Notes: a model not told the origin generated them from the sequence alone. A stretch of 52,223 nt of DNA from Treponema sp. (GCA_009787835.1 WQSN01000015.1:1-52223), one strand, 5' to 3'; numbered from the stretch's first letter, positions 25,218 through 33,300 are shown. Translations and numbers: made by a program.

Positions 25218-27737
25218 ATGCTTATGAGTGCCGGAAGCTCCGCTGCTAGTACAAGAGATAATCTGGAAAATCTGCTGGAAAGCCCTGAATTTGCACCTAA
25301 TACCATAATTAACAGGTTATTGCCAGCCATGGATGGGGTATATGCTCCCTTTCCGGATGGTCTGGATGTCCGGATTATAAAATCTTTGAACAGAAGAGGG
25401 ATTGAACGGCTCTATATTCATCAGGCTGAAGTGTGGAAGCAGGCGCAAGCCGGTAAAAATGTTGTTGTTGTCACTCCTACAGCTTCCGGTAAAACGTTAT
25501 GTTACAATTTACCGTGTTTACACGCGCTATTAACAGATGATAAAGCGCGTTGTCTGTATCTTTTTCCCACGAAAGCGCTTTCCCAGGATCAGCAATCGGA
25601 ATTAAATGAAATTTCAGGCGGCGATGAGGGACTGAACCTAAAAATAGCGACTTATGACGGAGATACGCCTGAAAGTTTGCGCATATCGGCGCGCGACAGC
25701 GGCAGAATCATCATTTCAAATCCTGATATGCTGCATACAGGCATTCTTCCCAATCATCCTAAATGGATAAAGTTCTTTTCCAACTTAAAATTCATTGTAA
25801 TTGACGAAGCCCACGCTTACCGGGGCGTTATGGGCAGCCATGTAGCCAATGTTATCCGCCGTTTACGCCGTGTCGCGGCGTTTTATGACGCTAAACCGCA
25901 ATTTATCCTCTGCTCGGCGACTATCGCAAATCCCGGAGAACTCGCGCAGGCGCTAATAGGTCAAAATGTAGAGTTAGTTGATAAAAACGGCTCTCCGCGC
26001 GGTGAAAAGAGAATAATTCTCTACAATCCGCCTTTGGTAGACGCTGTGCAGGGCATCCGCCGTTCTGTTGTCAGTGAAAGCCGTCGCTGGATGATTGCTT
26101 TACTGAAGGCGGGGATAAAAACCATTCTTTTTGCACATTCACGTATAAGAACAGAAGTAGCCGCCTCCTATGTAAATGAGGATTTAGCCAATATCTTTAC
26201 TGACAATTCACGTATCCGGGTAGAAGCGTATCGCGGCGGATTTTTACCTAACGAACGCCGCCAGATTGAGAAAGGTTTAAGGGAAGGTACAATCCAGGGA
26301 GTAGTTTCGACTAATGCGCTGGAACTTGGAATAGATATCGGCGGTCTTGACGCTTCTGTGGTTGCGGGCTTTCCCGGTTCCTTTAACAGTTTCTGGCAGC
26401 AGTCGGGCAGGGCAGGCAGGAGGGGCGGTACTTCTGTTTCTGTGTTTATTGCCAGTGTATCTCCTATCGATCAGTTTATTATGAATGATCCTGAGTGGTT
26501 TTTCCGTAAAAACGCCGAAGAAGCCCGCGTTGACCCCGATAATCCGTACATTCTGACAGATCATGTGAAATGCGCGTGTTTTGAACTGCCGTTCAGGGAT
26601 GATGAACTAACAATGAATAATGAACAATCAGCGATTAACAATATTGAAAGAGTTTATGGTGAGAATGCTCTTGACGCGCTTGAGTATCTTGAGGAAGCGG
26701 GGATTGTGCGCTATACAGGAGAGAAATGGCATTGGGCAGACAGATCATACCCTGCCGAAGGTGTAAGCCTTCGCTCCGCCGGAGCGGATAATGTTGTGAT
26801 AATTGATGTAACAGACGGCAGAAACGCGGTAATTGGTGAGATGGACAGGCCAAGTGCTAAGGAAATGCTCTTTGTTAACGCAGTTTATATCCACCGCGGA
26901 CGTCAGTATATGGTTGAACTATTGGACATCGAAAACCGTAAATGCCATGTCAGGGAAGCCGATGTTAATTATTTTACAGACGGTTTGGTGAAGACAGATA
27001 TTAAGGTGTTAACTGAAGATGAAAGGGTTAAGGTGGGGAATGGGGAGTGGGGAGTGGGGAGTAGAGAATTGGGATTAGGGAGTGGGGAGTTTGATTTGAT
27101 TAATCGGGATGATATGTCAACTCACGATTCTAAGTTTCCTGTTCAAAGTTCTCAAACATCAATCCCTACTCCCGACTCCCCACTCCCGACTCCCCACCAT
27201 CCACTCCCCACTCCCTACTCCCTGGAAACAGTGCTTGGTGATGTTTTAGTCCGTTCTCAGATGACCAAGTTTAAAAAACTGCGATTCCGTACCCATGAGA
27301 ATATCGGCTACGGGGACATCAGCCTGCCTGAGGAAGAAATGCAGTCGCGCGGGCTTTCTTTGCTTTTCGCGCCGGACAGCGCGGGAGGGAAGGTGTTAGC
27401 TGCAATGGATGAGCAGCAGATCGGCGAAGCGCTTTCAGGCACAGGCGCTTTGATACGCAACATCGCGCCGGTTTTTCTGCTGTGCGATCCGCGCGATCTT
27501 GGAATTGCCGAGCGTGTAAAAGATCCCCACTTTGGCGTAAGCGCGCTTTATATCTACGATAAATATCCCGGGGGAACCGGTCTTACAGAAAGCCTTGCCC
27601 GCCGCCTGGAACCTCTGTTATGCGCCATTCTTGAAGCCATTGAACGCTGCCCCTGCAAAAACGGCTGCCCTTCATGCGTTGGGCCTGGAGGAAATAAGGC
27701 TGCGGCGAGAGAACTTTTAACGGCGATTGGCAAATAA
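25218..27737 (+). CDS. mrfA: MrfA/YprA-type DEAH helicase with DUF1998 zinc domain
   Basis: Superfamily 2 DNA helicase of about 839 aa. Motif I is TPTASGKT (residues 86-93), motif II DEAH (about 196-199) and motif VI QQSGRAGRRG (about 394-403). The C-terminal MZB/DUF1998 domain has its four cysteines (CPCKNGCPSC). In Bacillus subtilis the homologue MrfA works with exonuclease MrfB in mitomycin C repair; a MrfB-like gene lies 2.5 kb downstream. Two features are odd: an Asn-rich insertion near residue 470 and a 65-residue insertion (about 605-670) encoded by an inverted G/C-rich repeat, both in frame. The first ATG (25218) and one two codons later both have GGAG or AGGA close by. An inverted repeat TGTGAA-N7-TTCACA lies just upstream. 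Confidence 0.88.
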   Translation: MLMSAGSSAASTRDNLENLLESPEFAPNTIINRLLPAMDGVYAPFPDGLDVRIIKSLNRRGIERLYIHQAEVWKQAQAGKNVVVVTPTASGKTLCYNLPCLHALLTDDKARCLYLFPTKALSQDQQSELNEISGGDEGLNLKIATYDGDTPESLRISARDSGRIIISNPDMLHTGILPNHPKWIKFFSNLKFIVIDEAHAYRGVMGSHVANVIRRLRRVAAFYDAKPQFILCSATIANPGELAQALIGQNVELVDKNGSPRGEKRIILYNPPLVDAVQGIRRSVVSESRRWMIALLKAGIKTILFAHSRIRTEVAASYVNEDLANIFTDNSRIRVEAYRGGFLPNERRQIEKGLREGTIQGVVSTNALELGIDIGGLDASVVAGFPGSFNSFWQQSGRAGRRGGTSVSVFIASVSPIDQFIMNDPEWFFRKNAEEARVDPDNPYILTDHVKCACFELPFRDDELTMNNEQSAINNIERVYGENALDALEYLEEAGIVRYTGEKWHWADRSYPAEGVSLRSAGADNVVIIDVTDGRNAVIGEMDRPSAKEMLFVNAVYIHRGRQYMVELLDIENRKCHVREADVNYFTDGLVKTDIKVLTEDERVKVGNGEWGVGSRELGLGSGEFDLINRDDMSTHDSKFPVQSSQTSIPTPDSPLPTPHHPLPTPYSLETVLGDVLVRSQMTKFKKLRFRTHENIGYGDISLPEEEMQSRGLSLLFAPDSAGGKVLAAMDEQQIGEALSGTGALIRNIAPVFLLCDPRDLGIAERVKDPHFGVSALYIYDKYPGGTGLTESLARRLEPLLCAILEAIERCPCKNGCPSCVGPGGNKAAARELLTAIGK
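26606..26645 (+). repeat. Asn-rich in-frame insertion in mrfA
   Basis: Low-complexity stretch of AACAATGA-like words encoding TMNNEQSAINN. It falls between the helicase core and the next domain. The same words occur in tsaB (45483-45530), so it is probably a dispersed repeat that inserts without breaking frames. Confidence 0.5.
27029..27224. repeat. Inverted GGGGAGT repeat with G-quadruplex motif inside mrfA
   Basis: A G-rich arm (27029-27090, units of GGGGAGT) and a C-rich arm (27160-27224, units of ACTCCCC) are imperfect reverse complements around about 70 bases. In the G arm, four GGGG tracts separated by three-base loops (27035-27059) form a canonical quadruplex motif on the coding strand. 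The whole repeat stays in frame. Confidence 0.8.
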
Positions 27738-27759
27738 TGCCTTTCCTTATTTATTATCC

Positions 27760-27789
27760 TTGACATATTTTTATCATAATTGTTATAAT
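27760..27789 (+). promoter_or_regulatory. Consensus sigma70 promoter of caspase-FGE gene
   Basis: Perfect -35 TTGACA (27760-27765) and perfect -10 TATAAT (27784-27789) with an 18-base spacer, just ahead of the ribosome site AGGAG at 27801. Confidence 0.85.
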
Positions 27790-27814
27790 AAAATACCAAC
27801 AGGAGATGTTTAAC

Positions 27815-29452
27815 ATGAAAAGGTTTATTATCTTTTTTGTTCTTTTTTCTATCGTTACATTATTTTCTTTTACTCAACAGAAATTCGCGCTTGTTATAGG
27901 GAATGGAGCTTATGTACATACTACCCATCTTAACAATCCTGTAAATGACGCGAATGACATGGAAGCCGCTCTGCGCGCTTTGGGTTTTACTGTTGATAAG
28001 GTTTTAAACGCCTCGCAGGATCAGATGGTTAACGCTGTCATGCAGTTAAAAAGGCAGCTTGGCGCGTCAAGAAATTCCTACGGTTTTTTATTTTATGCGG
28101 GCCATGGTGTGCAGTCAGGCGGCGAGAACTTTTTAATCCCTGTTGACGCCAATATTCCAAGCGAGAATTTTCTGCGCAACCGCACTGTCTCCGTTCAGGA
28201 AATGCTTGACGAACTGAACGACGCCGGCAATGAATTCAATGTTGTAGTCCTTGACGCCTGCCGTGACAATCCATTCAGCTGGAGGCGTTCAGGCTCACGC
28301 GGTCTTTCAGTTGTTGGACACCAGCCCGCGGACAGTATTGTCGTTTACGCCACTGCCGCGGGTTCTACCGCCGCGGACGGAACAGGCAGGAACGGCTTAT
28401 TTACCTCTCACCTGTTAAACAATCTTAATATACCCGGTCTTGAAGTAACCGAAGTCTTCCGCCGCACAGGCGCCGATGTAGCCAGCGCCAGCGGTAACAC
28501 TCAACGCCCTGCCGTTTACAATCAATTTTACGGAACAGCGTATTTGGGAACAAGACCTGCGCCAGCCGTAGCCCAGCCGCCAGTACAGTCAACACAATCC
28601 GTGCCAACTACGACAGTACAATCTGCTCCTGCACAGTCAACCCAGCCTGCCTCTGCCGCGCCAACTATAACGCCTGCTCCATCGACAACAACTTCCGCCG
28701 CCTCGGCAGTTCCCGCAAATATGGTACGCATAAACGGCGGGACTTTTGCCATGGGCAGCCCATCTAATGAGGCAGGGCGTGGTAGTGGTGAAACACAATG
28801 GCAGGTAACAGTAAGTTCATTTAACATGAGTAAGTATGAAGTAACACAAAAAGAATACCAGGAAGTAATGGGAGTAAATCCCAGTTGGTTTAAAGGAGAT
28901 AATTTACCAGTAGAGCAAGTAACGTGGTTTGACGCGATAGAATATTGCAATAGACGCAGCCAGAGAGAAGGATTAACACCAGCGTATACAATAACAGGCA
29001 GAACACCTGCGAGCGGATATCCAATAATAGCGGCGACAGTAACATGGAACCGCAGTGCGAACGGATACAGACTACCGACAGAAGCGGAATGGGAATATGC
29101 CTGCCGGGCAGGGACAACAACAGCGTACAATACAGGTAACGCGATAAACACTAATACAGGCTGGTATATCGCGAATAGTAATGGCAGAACACAGCCTGTA
29201 GGGCAGAAAACCGCGAATGCTTGGGGATTGTATGATATGCACGGGAATGTATTGGAGTGGTGCTGGGATTGGTCTGGAACATACCCAAACGAAGCGCAAA
29301 CAGACCCGGTGGGTGCTTCTTCGGGGTTTATCCGCGTGTATCGCGGCGGGAGCTGGAGCGGTTCGGTCGCTGACGCCCGTTCTGCGGGTCGGTACGGCAG
29401 CAATCCGCCTTACCGGTATTTCAATATCGGTTTCCGCGTGGTCCGCCCCTAG
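27815..29452 (+). CDS. Secreted caspase (C14) fused to FGE-like C-lectin domain
   Basis: 545 aa fusion. An N-terminal signal peptide (about residues 1-20) precedes a metacaspase/caspase p20-type domain with ALVIGNGAY, the His of FYAGHG (residue 97) and the Cys of LDACRDNPF (residue 149). A Pro/Ser/Thr/Gln linker (about 255-305) leads to a formylglycine-generating-enzyme-like domain (MVRINGGTFAMGSP, YEVTQKEYQEVMG, RLPTEAEWEYACRAG, GNVLEWCWDW, RGGSW, IGFRVVRP). The last 39 codons look like a retroelement-diversified region (separate feature). The ATG at 27815 is preferred because AGGAG is nine bases away; the ATG at 27806 is too close. Proteolytic and binding roles are inferred; neither substrate nor ligand is known. 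Confidence 0.88.
   Translation: MKRFIIFFVLFSIVTLFSFTQQKFALVIGNGAYVHTTHLNNPVNDANDMEAALRALGFTVDKVLNASQDQMVNAVMQLKRQLGASRNSYGFLFYAGHGVQSGGENFLIPVDANIPSENFLRNRTVSVQEMLDELNDAGNEFNVVVLDACRDNPFSWRRSGSRGLSVVGHQPADSIVVYATAAGSTAADGTGRNGLFTSHLLNNLNIPGLEVTEVFRRTGADVASASGNTQRPAVYNQFYGTAYLGTRPAPAVAQPPVQSTQSVPTTTVQSAPAQSTQPASAAPTITPAPSTTTSAASAVPANMVRINGGTFAMGSPSNEAGRGSGETQWQVTVSSFNMSKYEVTQKEYQEVMGVNPSWFKGDNLPVEQVTWFDAIEYCNRRSQREGLTPAYTITGRTPASGYPIIAATVTWNRSANGYRLPTEAEWEYACRAGTTTAYNTGNAINTNTGWYIANSNGRTQPVGQKTANAWGLYDMHGNVLEWCWDWSGTYPNEAQTDPVGASSGFIRVYRGGSWSGSVADARSAGRYGSNPPYRYFNIGFRVVRP
29333..29449 (+). other. Candidate DGR variable region at 3' end of FGE domain
   Basis: Codons for the framework RGGSW, ARSA, NP, IGFRVVRP are interrupted by positions whose codons are tat, agc, ggt, tcg, gtc, gac, ggt, tac, ggc, agc, aat, cct, tac, tat, ttc and aat. 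All but one end in C or T, as expected if the template has AAC/AAT at these places and adenines are mutated. The location, just before the stop of a C-lectin-fold domain, is the usual one. No template repeat or reverse transcriptase is in the window. Confidence 0.55.
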
Positions 29453-29465
29453 TTTGCAGGGTATA

Positions 29466-29525
29466 GTGACTGTCACCACTTTTCGTCTAGTGTCGTTATG
29501 CGCAATGAGACGCTATATATAGCGT
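29466..29525. repeat. Palindromes downstream of the candidate variable region
   Basis: GTGAC-T-GTCAC (29466-29476) begins 14 bases after the stop codon, and a perfect 16-base palindrome ACGCTATATATAGCGT follows at 29510-29525. A third hairpin, ATCCGCGGA/TCCGTGGAT, lies at 29542-29569. They could be terminators, or target-site structures such as those found after DGR variable regions. Confidence 0.5.
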
Positions 29526-29615
29526 GTACTTTGCATTAATAATCCGCGGAAATCCTTTTATCCGTGGATAAATATAAAAATTACTTATTACAAATCTGCG
29601 TCTATGCGAAAATAA

Positions 29616-30176
29616 TTAATTCAATCCTGAAACAAACCTGTTTCCCTTAATATAGAATCGCAATTCCAGTTCCTTACCTGCGGACAGTCCAATGCGAGTG
29701 CTGGCTTCTATTTCAGGCTTTATCCTGTTATTATATATTTGAATAGGCCCGTCAATTAAACTTAAATTATTTTGTTTTAATGTGATGCCGAATGCCTGTG
29801 TCAGTTTTCCGGGGCCGCTGCACAGGTTTTCTGTCTTTTTTGTTTTACGTCTTTTTTGCATCAGTTCAATACCCTGCACAGGTTCAAGAGCGCGGATAAG
29901 GACAGCTTCTCCTTCACCTTCTTTGCCGGAAACAATATTCAGGCAATGGTACATTCCATAAATTAAATATACATAAGTGTATCCCGCAGGCCCGAACATT
30001 GGCGTATTGCGCGGGGTAGGACCGCGGCTTGCATGGCAGCCAGGATCATCCCTATAAAGATACGCCTCTGTTTCAACTATTATTCCGCGTAATTCTCCAA
30101 ATACCAGTTGTTTGCCCAAAAGAGCCTTTGCAAGTTCAATGGTTGGCTGATTGAAAAATTTACTTCTTAGTATCAT
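29616..30176 (-). CDS. mpg: 3-methyladenine DNA glycosylase (AAG/Mpg type)
   Basis: Base-excision repair enzyme that removes alkylated purines. From the ATG at 30176 the 186 aa product begins MILRSKFFNQPTIELAKALLGK, the family start. It shows VETEAYLYRDDPGCHASRG with the catalytic Glu, TPRNTPMFGPAGYTYVYLIYGMYHCLN, and GPGKLTQAFGI near the end. The open frame continues upstream but that part does not match the family and would run into the divergent gene. It lies 41 bases from the MrfB-like gene, divergently, so both may share control elements. A second DNA repair function next to the MrfAB pair is consistent with a repair cluster. Confidence 0.93.
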   Translation of the reverse strand: MILRSKFFNQPTIELAKALLGKQLVFGELRGIIVETEAYLYRDDPGCHASRGPTPRNTPMFGPAGYTYVYLIYGMYHCLNIVSGKEGEGEAVLIRALEPVQGIELMQKRRKTKKTENLCSGPGKLTQAFGITLKQNNLSLIDGPIQIYNNRIKPEIEASTRIGLSAGKELELRFYIKGNRFVSGLN

Positions 30177-30217
30177 TGCCGTTATTATACAATATGATAT
30201 AATTATTATACGGTAAA

Positions 30218-31372
30218 ATGACTGGTAATTTGCGGGACAGATTAAAAAGAATACAAAATTTAAAAAAAACTGAAACTGCTGTAGATATACTCGCCGCTGC
30301 TCTAAAAACACGAACGCCTGAAAATAGTTCATTCGCTGATTTAACATCTCTGACAGAAAAAGGCTGGATTCCTTGCGGATTTCAGGTTTTAAAAAGAGAA
30401 GTTTTAATTGACTTTCCGACGAAAAATTTTAAAAAAATGCCCGCCGCTTTACCGATTATTATTCCGGATTTGGCAAAAAAGGCTTCCTGTTGCATAAATG
30501 ATTTTATTTTTTTTGATTTAGAAACAACAGGGCTTTCAGGCGGCGCGGGAACAGTGGCTTTTCTTGCGGCTTTTGGCCAATTTTCACCAGACGGAAAATT
30601 GCGCGTAACGCAATACCTGCTTCTGGATTATCCGGGTGAAAATGATTTTTTAGAAGCGGTTCTTGTAAATTTTAAAATTGAAAGATCTGTGATAGTAAGT
30701 TATAATGGTAAAAGTTTTGATTCAAATATTTTAAAAACAAGATGTCTTATGAATGGAATAAAACCGCCTGAATATACTCACGCTGACCTTCTTCATCCTG
30801 CAAGGCGGCTTTGGAAAAATATTATTACTGATTGTTCTCAAAGCTCAATCGAAACTCAAATTTTGGGTTTGGATCGAAAAGGCGATATGCCGGGATCTCT
30901 TGCCCCTGATATCTGGTTTGAGTTTTTAAAAACAGGCGGAACAGATTGGTTAATGGGTATCTGCGATCATAATATCCGTGATATTACGGGGCTTGCTTCA
31001 ATCCTTTGCGCCATGTTTTCCATCGCAGAAGATCCGTTCAAGGCGGAAAAATACAATATTAATTTTGAAAGGCTTGCCCTGCGCTGGCGCGATATTATCA
31101 GAAAGTCAGACAGGTATTTGCAGCTAACAAATGAAGGTGACGGATATGAACAATATGAAGAACTTCAATTGACAGGGAATAATCTTTTAAAGTACGCCGC
31201 GGATAAAGGATATAAGCGCGCGGTCTATGTGTATTCATTCGATCAGATGAGAAAGGGAAATTACCATGAAGCGCTTGATTTCGCAAGGCGCGGACTGAAA
31301 CTCTTTGGCGAAGATACAATATGGCATGAAAAATTATTACGGCGGATTGAGAGACTTGAAAAGAAAATATAA
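30218..31372 (+). CDS. mrfB: MrfB/YprB-type RNase H-like exonuclease with TPR tail
   Basis: 384 aa protein with a DEDD-type exonuclease fold: FFDLETTGLSGGAGT (about residues 105-119, first Asp and Glu), VSYNGKSFDSNIL (Asp), SIETQILGL and DHNIRDITGLASIL (last Asp). The C-terminal 120 residues are TPR-like (KYAADKGYKRAVYVYSFDQMRKGNYHEALDFA). This order matches YprB/MrfB, the partner of the helicase YprA/MrfA in Bacillus subtilis mitomycin C repair. The gene here is split from mrfA by the caspase-FGE and mpg genes. The ATG has no strong ribosome site. Confidence 0.82.
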   Translation: MTGNLRDRLKRIQNLKKTETAVDILAAALKTRTPENSSFADLTSLTEKGWIPCGFQVLKREVLIDFPTKNFKKMPAALPIIIPDLAKKASCCINDFIFFDLETTGLSGGAGTVAFLAAFGQFSPDGKLRVTQYLLLDYPGENDFLEAVLVNFKIERSVIVSYNGKSFDSNILKTRCLMNGIKPPEYTHADLLHPARRLWKNIITDCSQSSIETQILGLDRKGDMPGSLAPDIWFEFLKTGGTDWLMGICDHNIRDITGLASILCAMFSIAEDPFKAEKYNINFERLALRWRDIIRKSDRYLQLTNEGDGYEQYEELQLTGNNLLKYAADKGYKRAVYVYSFDQMRKGNYHEALDFARRGLKLFGEDTIWHEKLLRRIERLEKKI

Positions 31373-31396
31373 TAGTTCATGATACATTGCAGTATA

Positions 31397-32152
31397 TTAA
31401 TCGTTTAATCCTTTAATCCGCTGTAAATGTCCTCTGGAAAATTTATGAGAGCCGCTGCGCCTGTCAATTTCAGTTTGCATTTTCTGCCTTACAGATTCTG
31501 CAAATTCCCTGATAGAGTCTACAGACAGTTCTCCGTTTTCATCACGTCTTACATACTGACTGGGATAGACAGGTTCAAGCACAACAAGAGTTTCATTGGG
31601 AAGCGAACGCCCCCAAAATGACCAGGGACGGAAAGGCCCTTCTGAAAAAACAGTAACTAAAGGAAGAATGGGGACATCCAATTCAGATGCAAGCCTGAAC
31701 GCTCCGGTTTTAAATTCACGGATATTTTGATTGTACAGATAACATTCGCCTTCAGGATAAAAATGAAAAAAACGCCTGTACTTAAATGACCTTTCGCATA
31801 TCTCAAGAATTTTCCGGTAACCGGTTCTTCCTCTCGGCACCGGCACTCCTCCCAATAATCTTGTGAATGTTCCCAAAAAGGGAAATTCTACGGTAGCCTC
31901 CAAAAGAGTCTGATAGAAAAGATACGGAATCGCAAGTGAAACAATTTTTACTGGATCAAGAAAAGTCGTATGATTGGAAACAGTAACTGCTTTTTTTATA
32001 CTGTAAATTCTGAATCGATTTTTAAATCTTGTAAAAAACATCATATAATTGATTAAAAAGGCTATAGGAAAAATCAGAAATAAAACTAAATGAGATGCCA
32101 GTCTGAAAAAAAATGAAAGGTCTATGACAGGGCGACCATGTTTGTATGGCAT
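31397..32152 (-). CDS. PlsC-type 1-acyl-transferase
   Basis: Membrane-associated glycerolipid/glycolipid acyltransferase of 251 aa. A hydrophobic N-terminal segment (about 15-40) is followed by the HX4D motif NHTTFLDP, the PFLGTFTRLLGGVPVPRG segment and FYPEGE, the second acyltransferase motif. The ATG at 32152 overlaps the stop of the upstream glycosyltransferase by one base (TAATG), so the two products are made together and may act on one lipid. The longer frame upstream lies inside the other gene and is rejected. Confidence 0.85.
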   Translation of the reverse strand: MPYKHGRPVIDLSFFFRLASHLVLFLIFPIAFLINYMMFFTRFKNRFRIYSIKKAVTVSNHTTFLDPVKIVSLAIPYLFYQTLLEATVEFPFLGTFTRLLGGVPVPRGRTGYRKILEICERSFKYRRFFHFYPEGECYLYNQNIREFKTGAFRLASELDVPILPLVTVFSEGPFRPWSFWGRSLPNETLVVLEPVYPSQYVRRDENGELSVDSIREFAESVRQKMQTEIDRRSGSHKFSRGHLQRIKGLND

Positions 32153-33300
32153 TAGCTGACCTTTCTGTCCTTCCAGATAAAACCTTTTCCTGACACGGTT
32201 CTGAACCATGACCACGCTGCCATGTAAAGAAGATTTAAAAATATCAGCGGCCACAGTAATCCGTACCACCAGTTTAAACGCTGTCCAAGGAACATAAAAA
32301 TCCATGTTAATGTGTAAAGAAGATTAACAATCAATATATGCAATGTCCAGGGACTTTTCAATATTAGTCCGCCTATCAATAGCGGAAACGGAAAGAAAAG
32401 GAAAAATAAAACCGCGACCGCCATAAGAAAAATCACAATGGTATTCTTTCCCAGAAAATCAAAAATATTTTTTCCGATGCCTTCAATAGCCCCGTGATAG
32501 CCATTATACATTCTGCATTTAACATATTCCGTGATATTGAGGAAACGGACAGAATAACCCTTGCGTTTCACATAACGGGACATGTAAATGTCTTCGGATG
32601 TTTTTTTTCTGAATGATTCGCATCCGCCGATTGCTTTGAACACATCATGCCTGATTGCGATATACTGGCCTATCGCTGCTGTAAAACAGCTGAGTTTGGT
32701 ATAACGGTTAAGGCTTAAGGGTATTACAAAACCTGTAAGAAAGAACATCAATGGAACTGTCACAATTTCACCTAATGTTTTAAAAACCTGTCCGATATAA
32801 CCTGACACCATATCCGCTTTTAAATATTGCATGTTTGTAACAGCCCAGGAAATGCTGGAAGGGCTATGTATTGTATCCGCGTCTGTCAGCAGAAGAATCT
32901 CTCCCTTCGCGTGGGAAGAAAGCTGGTGCAGCGCGAAAGGTTTTCCGTACCAGTCATCGGGCAGGGGATCGCCTGTAAATGCCCTGATTTTTTGATCTTC
33001 TGACACATAACGCTCGAGGATTTTTGCCGTATTGTCCACAGAATTGTCATTCAGAACAAGAATCTCATAATTTTTGTATAACTGGTTTTTTAGCGAGTTT
33101 AGGCAGCGTTCTATGTTTTTCTCTTCGTTTCTCGCGGGGATTAATACGGAAACCAAAGGACCGTCAACTAATTCAGGCCCGTATGTAAAACGCCACATTT
33201 CATAATGATTAATAAGCGATAAAATAAAAAAATATGAAGCGACAATAATCAGCGCGTTATAGTAGTACGGGCTTAAAAGCAGCGCCAGATAGTTTAACAT
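32152..33300 (-). CDS. Family 2 glycosyltransferase, membrane-bound
   Basis: 382 aa enzyme with an N-terminal membrane helix (about 14-32), a GT-A domain (VSVLIPARNEEKNIERCL, NDNSVDNT, LLLTDADT with the metal Asp residues, and a later SEDIYMSRYVKRKG) and several C-terminal membrane helices (about 280-360). This is the layout of glycosyltransferases that modify membrane lipids, such as the CrtQ/HpnI type. Directly coupled to the acyltransferase downstream. Donor and acceptor cannot be read from the sequence. Confidence 0.85.
   Translation of the reverse strand: MLNYLALLLSPYYYNALIIVASYFFILSLINHYEMWRFTYGPELVDGPLVSVLIPARNEEKNIERCLNSLKNQLYKNYEILVLNDNSVDNTAKILERYVSEDQKIRAFTGDPLPDDWYGKPFALHQLSSHAKGEILLLTDADTIHSPSSISWAVTNMQYLKADMVSGYIGQVFKTLGEIVTVPLMFFLTGFVIPLSLNRYTKLSCFTAAIGQYIAIRHDVFKAIGGCESFRKKTSEDIYMSRYVKRKGYSVRFLNITEYVKCRMYNGYHGAIEGIGKNIFDFLGKNTIVIFLMAVAVLFFLFFPFPLLIGGLILKSPWTLHILIVNLLYTLTWIFMFLGQRLNWWYGLLWPLIFLNLLYMAAWSWFRTVSGKGFIWKDRKVS

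Noticed and set aside
27029-27224. The G/C-rich repeat as a frameshift or assembly artefact
   Set aside because: The frame is kept through both arms and the zinc domain follows correctly, so a real in-frame insertion is simpler.
28528-29403. 291-codon minus-strand open frame opposite the FGE part
   Set aside because: It is a shadow of the caspase-FGE gene: no family-like sequence, odd Pro/Cys/Leu content, no ribosome site.
29453-29615. DGR template repeat or Avd gene downstream of the caspase-FGE gene
   Set aside because: The 163 bases hold only palindromes and AT-rich sequence; nothing resembles the variable region or an ORF.
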